Below, piece by piece: positions 24,680 through 36,310 of a stretch of 64,000 nt of DNA. Position 1 is the stretch's first letter. Every line of letters begins with the position of its first letter. The notes beneath the pieces are model-generated. The model had not been told where the DNA came from. It ran no database searches and worked only from the letters and a program-made list of their open reading frames with translations. This DNA is from Phytophthora sp. 'mugwort'. Its lineage: Eukaryota > Oomycota > Peronosporomycetes > Peronosporales > Peronosporaceae. The position numbers were made by a program, and so were the translations under genes. Location of the stretch: NCBI GenBank assembly GCA_033558025.1, contig JAUCEF010000016.1, positions 434,001-498,000 on the forward strand, given 5' to 3'.

Positions 24680-25900
24680 TACGTATTTCCTTGCCATGAC
24701 GAGTACCGTAATGTGTTTTTCATCGTGGTGCTTCTGACGCTATTTTTTTTTGCTACGTTGCCTCCCTACATATAAATATTATTTTAGGAAGCACTGGTTG
24801 CATCCGGTTGCGAAATCACAACACACAGATCGTTCCTTTATGGATCAACGTGTTCTGCTTGATGTTAATGATGTGTCAGTCAATCTAGCAATCCCTGTTT
24901 CCAACCGCCATCCTGCTGTGGCGCAATTAGAACTGATTGCGACGGTATTTGATGTTCTTTGCGCTTAATGGCGAGATTGTCATTACTATGACTGGCCGTT
25001 ACGGAGGTGTAGTTAGTTACCTGAGGAAGGTAGAGGCCACACAGTTTGTACTACGGGTCTGGTACGCTGCCACCAGATGGATCTCGTGATGAAGGCCGGA
25101 TTTTCCATAGTTGGCAATGGGGACTTTTTAAATTAGCAAAAGATTAACCGTTTGCCTTCGCCGCCAAAAGAAACTGATAATGAAAATCGGTGGTGCTGAA
25201 TTTTTTTTGATTAATCGATGGCTCTGTATGGGCTACGCTTTGCATTGAATTCTGCAGAATCATGTTCGACTTTCTGAGCATTTTCAACAGCATACTTCTG
25301 CATTGCCATCGCCGACATGGTGGGTCACCGATGCAGTGGTCTACAGAGTCACCCCCGTGGTCAATTGGACTTTTGCTAAAATCCAGGCCAGAGATATTCT
25401 AGCAGATGGTGGAATTCGAGATATTAGTTGCTCGACAACGCAGTCTTTTATCCGTTCAGCCCGTTATCGATGCTACCACTTCGCGTGGCATGAATGGCAC
25501 AGTTTCCGAACCTTATCAATTTTATTGAAGATCAGGAAATATTCGTGCAGACTCATCTTCTCAGTCAGCAAGCCGACGAAAAACAGTAACTCTTGAACAG
25601 CTTGGTAAAATCATGTTGCACGCCATTGAGGGAATGTAGTTGATACAAGCTGAAATAAATAGTAACAATTATGCAGCTCTAGCTGTAGCACCTCCTATGA
25701 TGCCGTCAGAACTTATAATAATCCCCCTCGAGGGTTTAGAGTCATTTAACGAAGATTTGAATCATGCTAAATTGACGCTGTAAAAAGTAAGCATCGAGAG
25801 CTATGCCAAGCAAATACGCTGATTGAGTCGTTCAAGACAGCACTTGACAAGAAAACTTAGACAAAACGGTTTAATGACGGGCGAGACGCACTACAGGTAT
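24680..25900. other. Intergenic or very decayed transposon sequence
   Basis: Frames at 24750-24968 and 25303-25596 are short and lack identifiable motifs. The region may be the body of the hAT-like remnant that ends at 26075. Confidence 0.35.
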
Positions 25901-25914
25901 CTGCAGAGCCACAC

Positions 25915-26075
25915 ACAGTTTGGCATCTCCGACAATGTTGCTGTGGTTTAGCAACGGTATTTGTCAATACTGCATCTGTCGAGTCGGATTTTTCGATTAT
26001 CAAGAGGGAGGCGGATGGCAGGCGCACGTCGTTGACTCCATTATCGGTGGAGGGTATTTTTACAGCTTAAGCAGT
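25915..26075 (+). pseudogene. hAT-like C-terminal fragment 3
   Basis: The plus strand reads ATVFVNTASVESDFSIIK and then TSLTPLSVEGIF, the C-terminal dimerisation motif of a second oomycete hAT family (usual form SVESDFS-x-IKWEKD...LSLEGI). The upstream body has decayed beyond recognition. Confidence 0.55.
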
Positions 26076-26175
26076 TCGATCAACTGAATAAACTTCAGTC
26101 AAACTAGAGTCGAGGATGTTTTAACGTGGCGCAGCGCCGGGAAAGCGATAATGAATATGCCGAAATATAGCTAAC

Positions 26176-28983
26176 TTAACACATTGCGGCCTTCACCAGT
26201 GTATAGATGTCTGCCTTGAAGTAGATTGCAAGGACGTTTTCTGGTCTGACGTTCTCAGCGTAAGGGGTACACACGCCAACATCAGTGGATATCACTGAGG
26301 TCTCGCTTGCGTTTGAGAAACGCACTAAGCGGAGGTAGGAGTCTTTTCTGAACAGGTACGAATGTGCCGAGTGGGTTTGGGGTTGATCGTGTACGAAAAA
26401 ACAAATGTGGGAATGTCTTCCTTGAACATGACATATCTGCTGTGGATAATTCTGTTTTCCGTTGCGTTGAAAAGGCGATAACATTTTTTTAGTTTTGCGG
26501 AAGCCCGATAAACATTCCCCGTGTGTGACCCGTGCCTCGAGTTTGTTGCGATGTGCTTCGGGGTAAGAGCCAACGCCGCAATCAAATACCTTGATGCACT
26601 TGAGAGACAGCTTCTTGCCGTTTCTGAGCTTATAGGGAGTGACTCCACCCGGGAGCACACCACTGGTCAATACATGTAATAAGATATCGACGTATTGGTA
26701 CATGTACTTCCCCGAAAGCTAATGGGTAAGTCGCCATCAATCAGTAGAGCACGCACGCTTTCAAGGATGGTACGCATCCGGCGTCCTGCAACATCATTCT
26801 GCTGGAACATATACGCATTCGTGAACTGGGCATGAGTGCCACAGCAAACAAAGATGATCTGGACGAGCTCTTCGTACTTCTTGCCATCGTACTGTTTAAC
26901 CTGCGTTTTTTGGGTACCAACCTCAGTGGGGAAATGGCTCTGAGCCACTTTACGGAACTTCTCATAGCACTTGTGCAAGCCCGACTTTCGCACAACCACA
27001 TAGAGATGTACATATGCCGAGTATTCAGCAATAGCATTGGTATCAGAATGAAACTTTTCAAAAGGGGCTTTGGGACGATCAGCATTGCTATTGAATGGAG
27101 AACGCTGCGATTTAGCAAAGATGCACGAAGGGCAGAAGTGTTTGGGGATTCGAAGATGCTTGATAGAACGACAGTTCTGGAGTCACATAAGTTCTAGACA
27201 TGGGTCTGCGTCACACGGAATTTAGGATAACCGAGATGTTTGCGCACAGTAAGACAGTAAGATATACCTGATTAAGCCACAAGGCGTTGGGGGGTTTAGC
27301 GTCCGCAGGGGTCGAGGCCACAACCGCGCTAGATGGCGTTTTAAGTGGCGTCTTAGCCGTGAGCTGGAACCAATTTTTAGCAGCTTGCTCAACATAGTCC
27401 TTGCACACGAAAAAAGCGCAGCGTGAGCGACTGAACACGAGATGAACGCCCATCTTTAGGGCTTGAGCGATGGACAAAATATTGAACTTCATGTCCGACA
27501 CGTAGAGCACATCGCGGCATTACAGCAGGCGCTTTGTACCTCGAGAACGGCATCACCGATGCCGCGACCTTCTTGCCGCCGACCATGATGGCGGCGGAGT
27601 ACGGCCTGATCTCCGTGAACCAGGCTTTACGGTAGGCATCAGTGACGAGTACAAACGGAGTTACTCGTTCGCGTGGAGTCAGGAGGTCGGTGCCTCTGGT
27701 GGATAGACCAATATCTGGTATGACGACAGTCGCCCGCTTCACGACCACGTGAGCTAAATTGCATCTGGAGTCGCCGGAGTTGACCGGGTTGCCAAATGCC
27801 GAAGCAGCCGTAGAAATCCGGTTTAAATTGAACTCGGTGTTATTTCGTTGTCCCTGGCGCTAGCGATCACCCGAGCTTAGTGCTGAATGCGTTGCCGATT
27901 GGTCGGGACAGGGTTGTGGTCATCACGAGGACTGCGGTCGATGACGCCGAAGTTGGTCGGGAAGACCGTGCCCTCCTTCACTGTTCCAGTGCTCAAGTGT
28001 TTATGAGCACACGACACACAAATGACGCGGTTTGCGCGCTGACAGTAGGCGCAGCTTTGACCGAACCGAAAGTGAGACAGGTCATCGCGACCTCGATTCG
28101 CATTAGAGATCACTTGTAGTGCCGTTTCGCCGGTCGTCACGACCGGTCAGGACTGCCCTTCGTGATGATATACTTGCGTTTGGCGTAGGCACCCATCACC
28201 TTGCAGTCGATGTTAACCTTGAGGTCGGTATACCGGATGAACTTGCTTCCCTTCCAGATAGCCAGATCGGGTTTCCATGACGTGGGGCATGGCATGGTAC
28301 AAAGACAGGAACTTTTGTTCGTCGATCTTGACGATACCGGTGCGCGTACCATGAGGCCCGCGCCTTCCTTGTACTTGATCACCATCAGATATAGTACAGG
28401 TCGCCGTGCGCCGTCGAGCCTTCGCAGCGATCGCGCAGCTTTGGTAGATTGTGAAAGTCGGCAGACACTCTTCGGCGGGGAGTACACACGCGCAGTCGAT
28501 CGTGGAGATCAGGTACGAGATCGTTTTGTACTCCATGCGGCGCCTTTCATGTACGCTCCGCTTGCGACCAGATCGCTCCCTGGCCGCTCTGAGCTTGGAT
28601 CGAGATTTCTTGGTCTGTGCGCGGAATGCAATGCTCGCCGTCTTTTCTTGTCCTCCTTGGTAGGACTCCACCCCCGGAGGCATGGAAGGATGGCTTCAGC
28701 GACTTAGCTTTCGCCGCCTCGGACGAGTTTCTGGAGGACAAGTCGGAGAAAGCCGGGCCACCAACCTTCGGTTGAGTAGCATCGTCAGCTTGGTCAGCGT
28801 TGTCGACAGGGCTGTCGACCAGAAGCAGCGTGTCCGTGTCAGACAGCAGGGCGTCCAATAAGGAGGACTAGGGTCCTTGGGCTCGGACAGATCGGGATAT
28901 TCTCCATCGGGGTTGCCAGCCGAGGAGTCAGAGTCGCCGCCATATCGATGAATCCGAGGGGTTCTTGCCGTCGAACGTAGCAC
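26176..28983 (-). pseudogene. Copia-type retrotransposon polyprotein remnant
   Basis: Minus-strand fragments follow Copia order: an acidic gag start (to 28983), a CCHC knuckle-like block near 27990-28080 (CAYCQRANRVICVSCAH), a protease-like frame (27389-27748), NILSIAQALKMGV before the integrase, integrase core with QYDGKKYEELV and MFQQNDVAGRRMRTILESV (26667-26999), and the post-integrase TPYKLRNGKKLSLKCIKVF (26176-26703). RT and RNase H are missing because the element is truncated at about 26170. Frameshifts are common throughout. Confidence 0.7.
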
Positions 28984-28989
28984 GAACGA

Positions 28990-30090
28990 GCGCCCAACGC
29001 AAGGGGAAGTTGGAGCCGCTTAAGTGAGATAGGTCCTCACCGGCTCTCCCCAACGTTGTACTCGTAACCTGTCGAGACATGACTCCCCGCCACTTGCGCA
29101 GATAGGGAAGAGAGAAGGACAGGTGAATGTGGTGGAGTGGGAAAATACTAGTGAGTGCTATTGATGAAGGAAACGAGAAAGGCGAAACCCTCCTATGCTG
29201 CTAGGCCAGGCAAGACCATCAAATTTTAGGGTCTACAATAGTATTTTCGTCGTGCTAGGTTTTACGATTTTCATGAACGAGTTATAAATCGACACAAACA
29301 TCAACAACTTCGTTATCATAAAATAGAGCGGAAGATTGTTGCTATCTACCGTACACGTTGTTGGCCCGTTGTCGAATCCATGTCCGCGATCCCTGTCAGC
29401 CTCAAACATAACATCCAGGTAATCACGATGGTAATGTACGTGTAGACTAGGTTTCTGAAATATGGGCGTGACGACGCACTATGCCATATCGAGTGCGGTA
29501 GATGCCTTCCTCTGTCTCGTCAAAGGCATCGACGACGGCGAGATATAGACGCTGGAGACCCGAACGTTGGAAAGGGTTTGGGTTGTTGTGCTGCTGATTG
29601 CACAGTGCGTGCGTTTTGTAAGAGGCGGCAGTTAAGCGTGGGTTAAACGAAAAGTATGGCATTGGGGCCTTGTTTTCGTTAAACTATTTCGGACATCGTT
29701 GAGGTCAGAAAATAATTAATTTCGGACCGACTTTTACATTCAAGTCAATTTATATTTGATACTGCATTAAAAATGGGCAGCCTGCTGGGCGACAACAAAT
29801 GGAAATGCTCCTCCAAGGCGAGAAACGCTGTTGAACTAGTAATTGAGTGAAGCGCTACGGCTTTGGACTGATGAGCTGGCTACCACAAAAATAGTGTGAG
29901 GAGTCAGCATTAGCAACCCCGACCACGCTTACACTACCATGCCCTATTATGACCGTGCACGCAAACTATGAGCGCTACAACTACCAAAGGATGCACAATA
30001 CATTGCAGAGAGTTCCTTGCCAGCAACTTCGACTTCAATCGAAAAAACAGCAGTTCCGCTTCAAGCCAACTTATTAGCCTCATCACCTTG
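28990..30090. other. Intergenic, includes probable CBP20 3' flank
   Basis: No gene is seen. A Copia 5' LTR might lie around 29.0-29.3 kb, upstream of the gag start, but I cannot define its ends. The last ~150 bp probably hold the 3' UTR of the CBP20 gene. Confidence 0.4.
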
Positions 30091-30096
30091 TCCCCT

Positions 30097-30870
30097 CTAC
30101 ATGTCCGTGGTCTCCTCCCCCTGCTTCTCAAGCACAGGCTGCTCAGTCGGCTGCTCCAGTGGCTGCTCCGCCGTCTTCTCCGTCGGCTGATCTTCGACAG
30201 GTTCATCCTCTCCCATGTCCGCGTCGTCCTCCCGATGACGGAACCTCGGATTCTCCTCGTCCTTGTTCTCGTCCCTTGGTGAGTCCGGACGACGTTGGCG
30301 ACTAGTAGACGGTTCGTCACCCGCCAAGCTGTCGTCTCGGGGTCGCTTCACGTGGGCTGAGCGACGGAAGTGGTGGCCATCGGCCGTGGCGTCGTCTCCG
30401 CGTCCGTAGCCACCTCGTCCAGCGTCGTAGTCGTCCTTGGAGCGTCTGTCATCACGGACCTGGCCGCCCGACAGGCCGCGGCCAAACTGGCGGCCTTCGC
30501 GGAAGCCGCCGTCCATTTCGCAGCGAACCACACGGTTGTCCAGCTTGGTCTCGCTCAGAAACTGCGAGCAAGCCTCGGCTTCGGTGTGCGTGCTGTACTC
30601 GACGAAGCAGAAACCACACGGGGTCTTCTTAAACCGGTCCAGGCCCATGATAACGCGCTTCACGTGGCCGACACGGCTGAATAGCTCGTAGATCTGCGCC
30701 TCGGACGTGAAGAACGACAGGTTGCCCACGTACAGCGTGCCGGAGCGTTCCATGGCGCGCTGCTGCTCGGCGAAAGAAGAAAACGTCTTGCGGTCCCAAT
30801 ACTGACGCTGCGACGGCCCTCGCGCCAGCCGCTGCTCCTCGTCCGCCACCTCTGCATACAGTTCCGCCAT
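30097..30870 (-). CDS. CBP20: Nuclear cap-binding protein subunit 2 (CBP20)
   Basis: The 257-residue product binds the 7-methylguanosine cap of nuclear RNAs as part of the CBP20-CBP80 complex and supports splicing, export and decay control. An RRM spans about residues 44-122, with RNP2 TLYVGNLSF and RNP1 CGFCFVEY. The hallmark tail EGRQFGRG...GGQVRDDRR and [11 protein letters not shown] follows. Tyr24 and Tyr47 correspond to the human residues (Tyr20, Tyr43) that stack on the cap. The C-terminus (about 160-257) is an acidic, Glu/Pro-rich extension longer than in animals. I chose the ATG at 30870 because MAELYAEV matches the family start; an in-frame ATG 21 codons upstream adds an unrelated Ser/Thr-rich stretch. 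There is no intron. Confidence 0.93.
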   Translation of the reverse strand: MAELYAEVADEEQRLARGPSQRQYWDRKTFSSFAEQQRAMERSGTLYVGNLSFFTSEAQIYELFSRVGHVKRVIMGLDRFKKTPCGFCFVEYSTHTEAEACSQFLSETKLDNRVVRCEMDGGFREGRQFGRGLSGGQVRDDRRSKDDYDAGRGGYGRGDDATADGHHFRRSAHVKRPRDDSLAGDEPSTSRQRRPDSPRDENKDEENPRFRHREDDADMGEDEPVEDQPTEKTAEQPLEQPTEQPVLEKQGEETTDM

Positions 30871-30977
30871 GGTCGCTTTGGTGGTTAGTGTTAGTGTGGC
30901 TGGATGATAAGAAGAACTCGATGTGTACCACATAGCTGAAGATTGACATTAGATAAGTAAACTTTAACAGTAGGGTT

Positions 30978-31418
30978 TCAGAGGATGCCGCTTGCTACGC
31001 CTAGGACGAAAACAACTTGCAGAAGTAGAAGAGCTGCCGTCCATTGATGAGGGTGATGCAGCGACTTGGAGTTTGACTTGAGAGCGGGGACGGCGTCGGA
31101 AGCGGCATTGCAGGAGCGCATGGCCGTGGTGAGCACTGTGCGCAGGTTGTAGCCGTTCACCTCGCAGGATGGGACGTTGGAGACCATGCTGGTCAGGTAG
31201 GCAAGGCACGAGCTGTCGTCGCAGTAGGCGGTAGTCGTAGTCGACAGCGCGTCGCTGCCGCAGATGGTGGTGACGTTGCTGCTCAGCGTCGAGACCTCGG
31301 CGAGCTGCGCATACGTGCAGTCAGCCGCATTCGTGACGGAGGCGAGCGAGCAGAGAGCCCAAGCCACGAGTGAGACGCAGTACAGGACGCGCGTCAAAGG
31401 GTGGCGCTGGAGCGGCAT
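30978..31418 (-). CDS. Elicitin-like secreted protein, probably GPI-anchored
   Basis: The 146-residue product has an N-terminal signal peptide (about 1-31, hydrophobic VLYCVSLVAWALCSLAS) and then a small domain with six Cys at residues 34, 53, 66, 71, 85 and 103. This is the three-disulfide pattern of elicitins and elicitin-like proteins (sterol/lipid-binding, recognised by some plants). The spacing differs from canonical 98-residue elicitins, so it belongs to the elicitin-like group. The C-terminal hydrophobic stretch (about 127-146) fits a GPI-anchor signal. It is compact, has a single exon and stands just upstream of CBP20 on the same strand. Confidence 0.85.
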   Translation of the reverse strand: MPLQRHPLTRVLYCVSLVAWALCSLASVTNAADCTYAQLAEVSTLSSNVTTICGSDALSTTTTAYCDDSSCLAYLTSMVSNVPSCEVNGYNLRTVLTTAMRSCNAASDAVPALKSNSKSLHHPHQWTAALLLLQVVFVLGVASGIL

Positions 31419-31424
31419 CTTGGC

Positions 31425-31686
31425 GTTTGTAGTTGAACAGTTTTCTCGCTAGTCTGCCGCAAATCGGGCACTGCCAGGTGGAGTGGGGTTTCATTTCGGA
31501 ATGTAGGTCGTGACGATGTCGCAGGCCCGATTACTTACTATTTGCTACTGTTGAAGTAATTATTTACAGTTAATGACTTCAACAGCTATAATACAACTTG
31601 GGTTGCAAATATCCATGCATGCGTACCGGTGCGAACAGAAGCTAAACGTCGGGGTGCTCTACACCACCCACACGCTCAATGCATTG
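31425..31686. other. Short intergenic gap between two secreted-protein genes
   Basis: This is probably the elicitin-like gene's promoter and the upstream gene's 3' flank. No specific motif was identified. Confidence 0.4.
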
Positions 31687-33204
31687 TCATCCATGGGTCA
31701 AGAGAAGGAAACTAACACCCTGCAATACATATGCGTTAATACCCACGCCACCATGAACGGATGCGGCGCCACTATAGCTGCCGCTGGTGCTTGAGGTAGC
31801 TGCGATTTGCGCCGCCAACGTAGCGAAGATGCCACTGCGGAGTGCGCTGTCAGACACAGTACGCGACGCTAGCTCAAGCTCGGGAAATGTGTACGAAGAG
31901 ATTTGCCTGACACAGAGATCTCTCTGTCCACGACATACGGAGCAAACCTGCGCGTAGGAATGCCGCCGGCAGCCGAACTGGGCATTGTAGCATGCCTTTG
32001 CGTTCTCGTAACAAGGTGGGTTCGAGTCACGCAGCGCATCCAAGTCGGTGGGTAAAAGTTGCATATGGTTGGTGAACTCGTCCGCAAGTTCATTATACAG
32101 AGCGATCATCTGTTGCGTACGTGCGATGTTGGCCTCCAGGGAGGACGGTTTTTTCCAGAACGGGATGCTCGTCACGTTCTTCAGTCCAAGCGTCTTGTCG
32201 TGGTCGTACGAGTGGAACTCCACATTTCCCGCCTTGCAAAACTCGCTAAAGTTCTTGTAGTACTTGGTCGAGGCTTGCTGGACGCTGCCAATCACCGATG
32301 AACTTGCTGATTCCGAGCCAGAACTCATGCTGCTGAGAGATGAACCTGATCCCGATTCGATAGAGTTTGAGCTTGAACCGGTTGCGTTAATGGTCGTGAT
32401 ACCAACCAGTTGATCAATTGACAGATAACCCAAAATTTTATATGAAAACGTGCATTGCACTCCGTCAGGGGCCGTTCCAAACGGGCACAGACCGCCCGGG
32501 TATTGCTCGCGGCACTTGTCACTCTTTCCACTTGTCCAACTCGACGTCACGCAACTGTTTGGGTACGAGAACCAGACCGTATCATAATACGGCGTCACCA
32601 TATCTGCCGAGAAGGCTTGAGCTCCCACACAATGTCCAATGTCCGGTTGGCCATCAACTCCATTGAACTGTTTGCACTCTGGTGGGTGTTGCCGACTCGA
32701 TCCATTCTCGAAATTCGCCGCTCTGTCGTCCTGTCCGTATGCATAGGTACATTCTCCGTCCTCAATCATCACAAAAGGACAGAACTCCGGGTAAATATAT
32801 CTCTGTTTCTGGTACTCGGCCAACGCGGATTTGGGCTGCACAATTTGTACTTCCAGGAACGTGATGACGCTCACATTGTTCTGGCGCTGACAGTTCACAG
32901 AGTCGTCCGTTGGGTCGGCGCCTCGGTCGATACAGTCTCGTTGCAGATACATGAGTGCTCCCTCTACGCTCGAGGTAGTGACCGAGTCCATCGTGGCTCG
33001 GTAGCGCTCATTGAACGAAAGGTTTTTGCCGGAGGATGGAGAATTCGGGAGGCCAGAGACGAACACCTGGTTGTCCGTGTTCCACACGGGCGCGTACGCC
33101 TCCACTCGCGCCTGGTAGGAAGTCACGGTCCGCATGGTCCACGCATCGACCCCATGTCGAGCGACCGATAGCGACAGCAGTGCACTAGCCTCCATGACCT
33201 TCAT
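31687..33204 (-). CDS. Cys-rich secreted or surface protein, function unknown
   Basis: An uninterrupted 505-codon frame. The N-terminus (MKVMEASALLSLSVARHG) is a weak signal-peptide candidate. Residues about 80-260 hold many Cys in a pattern such as YPEFCPFVMIEDGECTYAYG and GGLCPFGTAPDGVQCTFSYK, two similar CPF...C-T-(Y/F) units that suggest an internal repeat. A Ser-rich linker spans about 276-304. A second Cys cluster lies at about 398-431 (CYNAQFGCRR, CSVCRGQRDLC). A Ser/Gly-rich tail and hydrophobic C-terminus (491-502) suggest a GPI anchor. I do not recognise the family; it looks like a conserved oomycete extracellular protein. Confidence 0.8.
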   Translation of the reverse strand: MKVMEASALLSLSVARHGVDAWTMRTVTSYQARVEAYAPVWNTDNQVFVSGLPNSPSSGKNLSFNERYRATMDSVTTSSVEGALMYLQRDCIDRGADPTDDSVNCQRQNNVSVITFLEVQIVQPKSALAEYQKQRYIYPEFCPFVMIEDGECTYAYGQDDRAANFENGSSRQHPPECKQFNGVDGQPDIGHCVGAQAFSADMVTPYYDTVWFSYPNSCVTSSWTSGKSDKCREQYPGGLCPFGTAPDGVQCTFSYKILGYLSIDQLVGITTINATGSSSNSIESGSGSSLSSMSSGSESASSSVIGSVQQASTKYYKNFSEFCKAGNVEFHSYDHDKTLGLKNVTSIPFWKKPSSLEANIARTQQMIALYNELADEFTNHMQLLPTDLDALRDSNPPCYENAKACYNAQFGCRRHSYAQVCSVCRGQRDLCVRQISSYTFPELELASRTVSDSALRSGIFATLAAQIAATSSTSGSYSGAASVHGGVGINAYVLQGVSFLLLTHG

Positions 33205-33472
33205 AGTAGAAATTATGATAAGTAAGGGTGCTTATTCCAAACTCGTCAGTTTAATGTGATGTACACCATCTTAAGTGGCAGTGCAAGTTGGTACTGTACG
33301 TGTACCCCAAACTTCGTGTTGCCCCAAGTTGGGGCCCAAAGACATACAGGAGGAGAAATTGAAATGGAATAGAGGAGTAAATGAAATGGAATAAACGAAT
33401 GCCGGAAGCGCGCCTCTTCCTATCACTGACCTATAACTACAAGAGTTTCCTTCTACGAGGAAGAAACAGGCC
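33205..33472. other. Intergenic gap
   Basis: No gene or repeat is visible here. It probably holds the promoter of the Cys-rich secreted-protein gene and the 3' flank of the first phosphatase gene. Confidence 0.4.
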
Positions 33473-35010
33473 TTATGACGAGCACTCCTTGCCCTCTGTG
33501 CCGTCTGCCGGAATGTACCAGCAGTGCTTAGTCTCCACACCGCCGACAGTCGTGTCGGTCATGCTTGAGCCGAACGACCACGACGAGTCGGCCGTGTGGT
33601 ATTGCAGCTTCAGCCAGTCCTCCGAGGCCGTCAGCGAGAAGAAGCCGTACTCGTCGCCTGTGTAAGTCCAAATATTGCTGACGTACTCGGCTGCGTACGT
33701 GGTAAGGCCACTTGCAGACTCCTTCTGGATACCGCCACCAGCACCATTCTCCACGAAATGCACACCAAGCGACTCCGAGTAATCGTGCTTTTCACCGTGC
33801 GTGTGGCCGTACACCCATGCATGGATGCCTGAGCCGTCCAGGATGTCGAACCACGCCTTCATGCCCGTCTCGGCGTAGTGTACGCTGGGGCTATAGTGGC
33901 TGTTCACGATCTTCCAAGTGGCGTTGGACGTCTTCACCTTCTCAGCCAGCTGCGTCCGCGAGTCGTCACTCCACTCCGTGAACTTGGCGAAGCACGTGTC
34001 ATACATGTCGGTGTCACCACCGCAGCAGTAGTCATTACCGCGAGCGACGCTGTTGCACGAGTCGTCGTCACCGTCTGAGTAGCCGTAGCATTGGCAACAG
34101 ACCTGCTGAGCAGCGTGGACGTCAGCATCACCCGAGTCCACGTTGAAGATGTCGATGCTGACGCCAGAACCGGCGTCCTCGATCGAGTAGACGTAGAAGT
34201 GGTCCTTGAGCACCCAGCGATCGTCGTTGGGACTCGTGTACTCCTGCTGCCATTTGAACTTGTTCTCCAGAGCCGTAATGAGCTCGTCAGTGGTGCTACA
34301 CTTCGCATTGTTGTCGCCATCCGAGCAGATATAGCTGGCACCACCGTAGTCGTGGTTGCCCAGCACGTTGACGAAGGGGATACCCGCTAGGTGGTCGCCG
34401 TCGAACTTTCCCTCGAAGGTGGTCGTGAAGCGGGAGTCGCGTGCGTCCTCGCTATTGATGCCCGTCCAGTAGAAGTTGTCACCGTGGCTGAGAATGGCCT
34501 TAGGTTTGACGTCCGCATTGCCCGCCTGCGTGTTCATGAGGTTAGATACGACATCCTCGGCGACGATGTCGAAGTTGTTGTACGTTTCCGAGCGCGTGCA
34601 GCACGAGTCCTGCGTGACGGTGGTGCCCCAATCTCCGATGGCGAAGGCCGCGAGGGAGTAAGTCACTGGTAATGCAAACAGCAAAAGTGAAAGCAACGTC
34701 AGTCTCTGCAGTATCCATCCCCTGTGTGGACTAGAAATATGTCTGCAGTACCTGAGGTGGGATTGGAAGTTATGGTGGTAGAGAAGGAATTGCTGCTGCC
34801 TGTCGACGAGTTGAATGACTTCTTGCTGGTGGACGAGCTGGTGCCACCGCCGCTGCTGCCGCTGGAGGTGGAGTCGCCCGCGTTGGCCGACTCCTCCGAG
34901 GACGTCGAGGACGATTCCGACTTGGTGGCCACCAGCACGCCCACAATCGCACCCGCCACGGCGCAGAGCACCACCACGCCCACGATGATCAGACGCTTGT
35001 TAATCGCCAT
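33473..35010 (-). CDS. Membrane-anchored purple-acid-phosphatase-like metallophosphatase, copy 1
   Basis: Two exons, 35010-34752 and 34665-33473, are joined across an 86-bp GT-AG intron and encode 483 residues. A short cytosolic N-terminus (MAINKR) precedes one membrane helix (about 7-28), then a Ser/Thr-rich stalk to about residue 86, then the phosphatase. Metal-binding motifs are all present: GDWG (97), GDNFYWTG (148), GNHDYGG (189), NSHYSP (341) and GHTHGE (373). These fit a dinuclear-metal calcineurin-like/acid phosphatase of the tartrate-resistant type. The topology (type II) would place the enzyme outside the plasma membrane or in the secretory pathway; extracellular phosphate release is a likely role but inferred. 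Many Cys in the insert at about 270-305 may form disulfides. Confidence 0.9.
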
Positions 35011-35019
35011 TTGTCTGCC

Positions 35020-36300
35020 TGTCTTCCTGATTCACACCTACGCTGCCAAGTGCCCTTGACCACCCGAGGTGAATTTGAAGACTGGGGTGCGCCAGTGACC
35101 CACGGAATCGAAGACCGGATCTTCGTAAATTACGACTGCAATAGGGAAAGGATCGGGATTTGTGGTATCTGAGCAGAGAATTGCTGATATTACTATTGTA
35201 TCCGTGAAAAGCATTGTCTATTCCACTCCTGGCAGATCGTTCGGAACATAAACAGGTCACCTTGTAGGAGGGCGAAAGAAGCTCCCATATCTGATTTTTC
35301 GGGCAGCTGCGGCACGAGCTGGACTAATTACACTTCTAGCACAAGAGATTAGAAACGTTTCGGCACACGTACTGTACGCATGGGGGGGTTATTTGTTCTT
35401 CCGCAATTATTGCTGGACGCGCGATATTACACGTGTCCTGCATCAACTCATACAGCAGCGGTATTGAAGCCCAACAGTTTGCTCTCACGTTACTCTGCAA
35501 CATAGTAGTGTTGGAATCTCTCAACACATGGTGCGAAAATCGTGGTGGCGCTGTACGTCCAACAGATCCAGCGGCAATACCAACAAATCTCACTGAACCT
35601 TTGCCACTGTGCGCCTGTTAGCGACGTACATTTTGCGCCTCATGATTGATCGATTCTGTAGGAGACTTTCCATTACAAAAGCACGCGAACGCCTTTGCGC
35701 CTGGATGACCACCACGAAGGTTGAATCGTTGTCGGAATCGTGCCATATATCGTAGAGATTTCAAATATAACGCAATGATGAGCCCGCTAAGGAAGCATTT
35801 CATCGTCATTCCATGGCTTACAAAACTTTTTCTCTGATACATGTAGCAGGGGATGATACAAGGGAGAAGGCGTCCGTGGTGATGCGATCCTTAAAATACA
35901 CTTTGATGTAAACGGCTACAGGATAGTCACCCGAATAATAACATCGTCGAGGTGAGATCGTTGTCGACCGATTATTGTACAGCGAAAAACTCTAAAGGAA
36001 TACCCCAGTATGTTTTTCAGAGCAAGCAAATTTTGCGATGTTTGAGCACCGGTTTAAAAGCGATGGCTCAACTCCGTCTATGATGGTAGCGAGGCGGGTC
36101 AGAGGCAAGTGCGGGTTTCATGATAAACTCGGTTTCCCAAGCAAAACAAGGATATGGTAAGGTTTATCACGTTCGAATAATGCTGTCGTGATACAGGAAG
36201 GTGTCGAACGTCTCTAAGCACGGTCCATTGAGTGGCAGCAACGATCTACATGTAAACTTAGTACACTTATTCTGCCAACTACGCCATATTTGCTTTGTGC
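35020..36300. other. Intergenic sequence between phosphatase copies 1 and 2
   Basis: I found no coding region; several frames of 60-85 codons are noise. Promoter elements for copy 1 are expected here but none could be identified. Confidence 0.5.
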
Positions 36301-36310
36301 GACTTCTAGC

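Noticed and set aside
30871..30933. Upstream in-frame ATG for CBP20
   Set aside because: The extra 21 codons are Ser/Thr-rich, unlike the family, while MAELYAEV at 30870 matches other CBP20 starts.
32455..33171. 238-codon plus-strand frame opposite the Cys-rich protein
   Set aside because: It is the antisense shadow of a gene with a clear domain pattern and has no motif of its own.
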